From assembly GCA_902566725.1 (NCBI GenBank), contig CACFJZ010000003.1, positions 1 to 63,767 of the forward strand: a DNA stretch of 63,767 nucleotides. Reading direction: 5' to 3'. A program made the position numbers and the translations under genes. Positions within the stretch are counted from its first letter, which is position 1. Each line of letters starts with the position of its first letter. Below are positions 59,934 through 63,767 of the stretch, one piece after another. This DNA is from an uncultured marine group I thaumarchaeote. Lineage in GTDB: Archaea; Thermoproteota; Nitrososphaeria; Nitrososphaerales; Nitrosopumilaceae. The notes below the pieces were generated by a model. It did no database searches. It saw only the letters and a list, made by a program, of their open reading frames with translations, and had not been told where the DNA came from.

Positions 59934-59996
59934 GACAATCTGAAATTACATTGCTGGTTTAAAAAGTGGAGTATAAAAAAAGAAAAACGTGCGGGA

Positions 59997-60104
59997 TTAC
60001 TTGTTGATAATCTCCGGGTCATGCAATAACTGATGAAATGTCTTCTCAGCTAATCCATTTTTGCTTTCGATAAAGCTTTTGTCACAATATTCACATTGTA
60101 TCAT
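59997..60104 (-). CDS. C2HH-type zinc-finger-like microprotein (35 aa)
   Basis: MIQCEYCDKSFIESKNGLAEKTFHQLLHDPEIINK (CxxC...HxxxH); TATA-like TTATATATGG about 25 bp upstream; below ORF-track cutoff. Confidence 0.75.
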   Translation of the reverse strand: MIQCEYCDKSFIESKNGLAEKTFHQLLHDPEIINK

Positions 60105-60108
60105 GTAT

Positions 60109-60125
60109 TACCGTATAGTACCGTA
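60109..60125. promoter_or_regulatory. Direct repeat TACCGTA x2 with 10-bp phasing between TATA and start codon
   Basis: TACCGTAtagTACCGTA, positioned between the minus-strand TATA-like element and the ATG at 60104. Confidence 0.45.
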
Positions 60126-60161
60126 CCATATATAACAAAGGTTCTACTAAAATAACCATTT

Positions 60162-60221
60162 CTGGTCAGATACCCCAGAGCTTATTTCTTCATGAATCCG
60201 ACACTCTGATCATCATCCCAG
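60162..60221 (-). ncRNA. Candidate C/D-box sRNA
   Basis: CTGG-g-ATGATGA(C)-TCAGAGTGT-CGGA(D'-like)-TTC-ATGAAGA(C'-like)-AATAAGCTCTGGGGTAT-CTGA(D)-CCAG, with terminal stem CTGG/CCAG. Confidence 0.7.
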
Positions 60222-60298
60222 ATATTATAGTGAAAATTTTGTTAAAATAAAGCCGTATCCAGAAAATTGTTTTAAGTAAACTAGTACATAGTGTATAG

Positions 60299-61636
60299 AT
60301 GCAGAATTTTTTCCTTCAGTTGGGTACTGGAGAAAGTGAAAGTGCCATAGAAGGCGGTATCTGGACTTTACTTGATAAAATTAATCCATTACAGATGCCT
60401 CATGACAACTTTGTTACTGATTTGGCAGTCATAATGATTCTTGCAGGAATAGTTACTCTGGCATTCTTTAAGATTCGACAACCGCTAATCATCGGATATC
60501 TCTTTGCAGGAATGTTGATTGGACCGTTATCTCCAATTTGGACATCATTTCTTCCCGAAAGTGGATCTGGTGATCATGGTGGTACTTCGATAGGCATACT
60601 CTCTGATATTGCTGCACTAAACGTCTTTGCAGAAATTGGAGTAATTCTACTACTGTTTGTCATAGGAATAGAATTTCCATTTGCAAAAATTCGGTCTATT
60701 GGAAAAGTAGCTATCGGCGTAGGAAGTTTGGGTCTCTTCCTGACATTAATTGCTGTATTCTATGTTTGTGGAATGCTTGGAATTGGATTCATGGATTCCC
60801 TGTTCCTAGCTGCTGCATTATCAATTAGCAGTACTGCAATTATTGTCAAAGTTTTAGAGGAAGCGGGAAAAATCAAAAAAGAATCTTCCATTCTTGTATT
60901 AGGAATTTTGATTGTTGAGGATGTTATAGCTGTAATTCTCATTGCATCATTAGAATCAATTGCATTGGCAGGAACTGTCTCTATTGAGGGTGCAGTTACC
61001 GTAGTAGTAGTTGCCACTATTTTGATTGTAGGTACATTTACGGTTGGTATACGTACGGTGCCAAAACTAATAGATAAAGTTGCAAGTGCTGAGAATCGAG
61101 AAATTTTACTACTTAGTGTTCTAGGTGTATGCTTTGGTTACGCTTTGCTGGCTAATGTTGTAGGCCTCTCTGTGGCAATTGGAGCATTTCTTGCAGGTGT
61201 ACTTGTTGCTGAATCAAAATCTGCCGAAGTTTCAAAAATATTATCAAGCCCAATTAAAGACATGTTTGTTGCAATCTTCTTTGTATCTGTTGGTGCGCTG
61301 ATGGATGTAAGTCAATTAGAAAATTATATCTTCATTGCTATTGCTTTGATTGCAATTGCGATGGGAATGAAGTTTGGAGGAAATATGTTGGGAAATATAC
61401 TAATGCGTCAACCGCGAGGAAAATCACTCCGTTCTGCATTCACTCTTGCGGCCCCAAGAGGTGAATTCTCTATTGTTATAATCAAAGTTGGCGTGGATGC
61501 TGGAGTAGTTAGTGCATTTTTGTTCCCTTTGATAGGTATAATTTCGATCATCACTGCATTTATCACGCCATTTTTGGTAAAAGCAAGTGATTACGTTGTG
61601 CCAAAATTAGCGAGGAAAGACGTTGGCAAGCAATGA
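60299..61636 (+). CDS. Kef/CPA2-type cation:proton antiporter membrane protein
   Basis: QPLIIGYLFAGMLIGP, FAEIGVILLLFVIGIEF, SLFLAAALSISSTAIIVKVL, LVVEDV-like LIVEDVIAV. Confidence 0.93.
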   Translation: MQNFFLQLGTGESESAIEGGIWTLLDKINPLQMPHDNFVTDLAVIMILAGIVTLAFFKIRQPLIIGYLFAGMLIGPLSPIWTSFLPESGSGDHGGTSIGILSDIAALNVFAEIGVILLLFVIGIEFPFAKIRSIGKVAIGVGSLGLFLTLIAVFYVCGMLGIGFMDSLFLAAALSISSTAIIVKVLEEAGKIKKESSILVLGILIVEDVIAVILIASLESIALAGTVSIEGAVTVVVVATILIVGTFTVGIRTVPKLIDKVASAENREILLLSVLGVCFGYALLANVVGLSVAIGAFLAGVLVAESKSAEVSKILSSPIKDMFVAIFFVSVGALMDVSQLENYIFIAIALIAIAMGMKFGGNMLGNILMRQPRGKSLRSAFTLAAPRGEFSIVIIKVGVDAGVVSAFLFPLIGIISIITAFITPFLVKASDYVVPKLARKDVGKQ

Positions 61637-62135
61637 GCTAGATGAATTCTTAAACAAATCTCATAAGGATTTGTCTGTAGAAGATTTTGAAGGAAAAAAA
61701 ACTCCTTGTATTGGGTTTGAGGGTAGAAAATTTGAAAAACTACTATCATATTGTGGACCTAATGGATTCATTGGAGATACTAATCTGAACATTTTGTATA
61801 ACCCCCACGCCCACGCCGCTGGAGGATCAAATCATGTTTTTGTTCAATTCAAAATTAATTTTAAAAGTAGATATAATATTTTCAAGGGTAACTTTATTGA
61901 AAAAATTTTAATACACGCAAATGAAAATATGGATTTTTTCACTGCATTAGCATCCTCGCGAATGTATGCTATTTCTTCAATCTATGATCGTGAAAAGCTT
62001 ATCATGATCCAGCTTCCAAAACCTGAAAAAATTATATCTGCTCTCGAAATAATCCATGAAAAAATAGGTTATGACTATCGAACAGAAGAAAAATTATTTA
62101 AAGATGTTAATGAAGAGAGTGAAAAATATCGTTAA
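61623..62135 (+). CDS. Hypothetical protein
   Basis: 170 aa ORF overlapping the antiporter end. Confidence 0.65.
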   Translation: MASNELDEFLNKSHKDLSVEDFEGKKTPCIGFEGRKFEKLLSYCGPNGFIGDTNLNILYNPHAHAAGGSNHVFVQFKINFKSRYNIFKGNFIEKILIHANENMDFFTALASSRMYAISSIYDREKLIMIQLPKPEKIISALEIIHEKIGYDYRTEEKLFKDVNEESEKYR

Positions 62136-62175
62136 TTTGAAAAAATCTTAAATCAACTACTACAAATATTATCTT

Positions 62176-62922
62176 ATGAAGATCGTTCAATTATCTGATA
62201 TTCATTTTGGTGCACAATTCCGTAGTGAGATCTTTCAACAAGTAATTGATGAGGTTAATGAATTGTCTCCATATGCAGTAATAATTACGGGAGATCTGAC
62301 AAATGAAGGTCTTAAAGAAGAATATGAAGGATGTAAAGAACTAATCTCAAAACTCAATGCAAAAAAAATCATTGCAATGCCTGGAAATCATGATTATCGA
62401 AATACTGGGTATCTTCATTTTAAGAAATATTTTCCATTTCAAACAATTAATGAATTAGGTAATGGTGTAGTGGTAGTTACACTAGGAACCGCAAGACCCG
62501 ATCGCGATGAAGGTGAAGTTGGATATAGGCAAACATTATGGCTTGAACGAACTATGAAAAAATATGAAAAAAAGGTTACAATATTAGCAATGCACCATCA
62601 TTTAATAGGAATTCCTGATACCGGTTCTGATAGACTTACAATAATTGATGCTGGTGATGTCTTACGAGCAACTTTGAATGCAAAAGTCAATTTAGTGTTA
62701 TGTGGTCATAAACATAGACCTTGGATCTGGGATTTTAGTAATTTACTAATTGCCAACGCTGGAACAACATCTTCTAAACGTGTGCGAGGTTTTTTTGAAA
62801 ATAGTTACAATATAATCACTGTTGAGAACGGAAAAATTCAAGTTGATCTTAAGGTCGTAGGTGGAAAAAGAACTACTTTACAAGACATCACAAAAAACTA
62901 TGCTAGATTTGAAGAAGAATAA
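62176..62922 (+). CDS. Calcineurin-like metallophosphoesterase (cyclic phosphodiesterase-like)
   Basis: IVQLSDIHFG, ITGDLTNEG, MPGNHDYR, AMHHHLIG, LCGHKHRP. Confidence 0.95.
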   Translation: MKIVQLSDIHFGAQFRSEIFQQVIDEVNELSPYAVIITGDLTNEGLKEEYEGCKELISKLNAKKIIAMPGNHDYRNTGYLHFKKYFPFQTINELGNGVVVVTLGTARPDRDEGEVGYRQTLWLERTMKKYEKKVTILAMHHHLIGIPDTGSDRLTIIDAGDVLRATLNAKVNLVLCGHKHRPWIWDFSNLLIANAGTTSSKRVRGFFENSYNIITVENGKIQVDLKVVGGKRTTLQDITKNYARFEEE

Positions 62923-62988
62923 ACTCTATCAAATTTTCCTGATATTCTCAAGTTATACTAATTAAACAACAAAACTCACTCAGTTTGA

Positions 62989-63075
62989 GCGGGGATCGCC
63001 TAGCCTGGTATGGCGTGGGATTGCTAATCCCATGTTCGCAAGAACTCGGGGGTTCAAGTCCCTCTCCCCGCGCCA
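62989..63075 (+). tRNA. tRNA-Ser (anticodon GCT), CCA encoded
   Basis: Acceptor GCGGGGA/TCCCCGC, anticodon arm TGGGA-TTGCTAA-TCCCA, long variable arm, T loop TTCAAGT, discriminator G then CCA. Confidence 0.94.
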
Positions 63076-63116
63076 GCTTTAATATTGACTAAATTTTTCT
63101 ATGATTTAGAAATCAA

Positions 63117-63278
63117 ATGGGACGTCGTAAAAGTCAAAAAATAATCAAAACAGGTCCAAAAAATGTCACCACTGGAATGTGTCCTATATGTAAAACAATT
63201 GGTCGAATATTCATTATTGGTTCTGTTGGAGAAGAAAGAGCAAAATGTCCGGCATGTAATCAAGAATTTGATTTATAG
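63117..63278 (+). CDS. Small zinc-ribbon protein (53 aa)
   Basis: MGRRKSQKIIKTGPKNVTTGMCPICKTIGRIFIIGSVGEERAKCPACNQEFDL; below ORF-track cutoff. Confidence 0.82.
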   Translation: MGRRKSQKIIKTGPKNVTTGMCPICKTIGRIFIIGSVGEERAKCPACNQEFDL

Positions 63279-63331
63279 CTAGGCTACAAATTCACCCATA
63301 CCTTTTTAAAGATTTTTTTCAATATTAGATT

Positions 63332-63502
63332 ATGAGCTCTGAAGAAGGAACCGTTTATGACCGAATTGAAAAACTCGAAGATGAGATTGCAACTCTACGA
63401 AATGAAATTGATGTAATCAAACATGCTTTTAGAAATGAACTAGCGCGTCATGAAGTAAAAATGATCAAAAAAGGTCACGACGTATCATCGATTATTGATT
63501 AA
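63332..63502 (+). CDS. Small coiled-coil protein (56 aa)
   Basis: MSSEEGTVYDRIEKLEDEIATLRNEIDVIKHAFRNELARHEVKMIKKGHDVSSIID; heptad pattern; below ORF-track cutoff. Confidence 0.75.
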   Translation: MSSEEGTVYDRIEKLEDEIATLRNEIDVIKHAFRNELARHEVKMIKKGHDVSSIID

Positions 63503-63767
63503 TTTTATTTCTTATCTCTCTAATTAATTCTAAAACAAAATCTACGTCTTCGGCGTTAGGATCTTTTTCTAAATATGTATTGAGAAATTTTACTGCGTTC
63601 TCATAATTGCCTAATTTATCTTCCAAAATTCCCATATCTCTTATTTCATCAACAGAATTAGGTACAATACCTAAAATCATTTTATTACATAATATGGCCA
63701 TATCATAAGCGAAAGAATCAGTATACGAATTTTTTAAATTTCTCAACATACGAACTAATATTTTCTC
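63492..63767 (-). CDS. C-terminal part of SirB1/transglutaminase-like TPR protein (5' end outside the window)
   Basis: Frame stays open to the window edge (EKILVRMLRNLKNSYTD...MGILEDKLGNYENAVKFLNTYLEKDPNAEDVDFVLELI). Confidence 0.65.
   Translation of the reverse strand, partial: EKILVRMLRNLKNSYTDSFAYDMAILCNKMILGIVPNSVDEIRDMGILEDKLGNYENAVKFLNTYLEKDPNAEDVDFVLELIREIRNKINQ

Noticed and set aside
60162-60180. Fragment of 16S rRNA (ctggtcagataccccag)
   Set aside because: Only about 8 nt resemble the 16S AGATACCC segment; the surrounding sequence does not match, and a C/D sRNA on the opposite strand explains the boxes.

Overview
This 63.8 kb AT-rich window looks like the chromosome of an ammonia-oxidizing thaumarchaeon (Nitrososphaerota, Nitrosopumilus-like). 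The lineage call rests on archaeal information-processing genes (TFB, aIF2-beta, aIF1A, aIF5A, Topo VI, histone, SRP19/SRP54, Gar1, Nob1), cupredoxins and many short leaderless genes. Most of it is dense housekeeping sequence with five tRNA genes: Trp, Thr, Cys, Tyr with an intron, and Ser. No rRNA operon, CRISPR array or transposase was seen. The strongest items beyond routine annotation are: (1) a C/D-box sRNA between aIF5A and dph6 whose D guide is complementary to a CAU anticodon loop and places C34 at the N+5 methylation position; (2) a second C/D-box sRNA candidate near 60.2 kb; (3) a 22-bp hairpin with an anti-SD-like CCUCCU loop beside an AIPR-family (abortive-infection-type) gene and an AT-hook protein; (4) a fusion of a MoaD/Urm1-like beta-grasp domain with a Cgi121 (KEOPS)-like domain, next to a THUMP protein and TsaC/Sua5; (5) several zinc-binding microproteins too short for the ORF track; (6) palindromes and phased repeats in the promoters of small regulators. 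All calls were made by reading the sequence; no database search was run.
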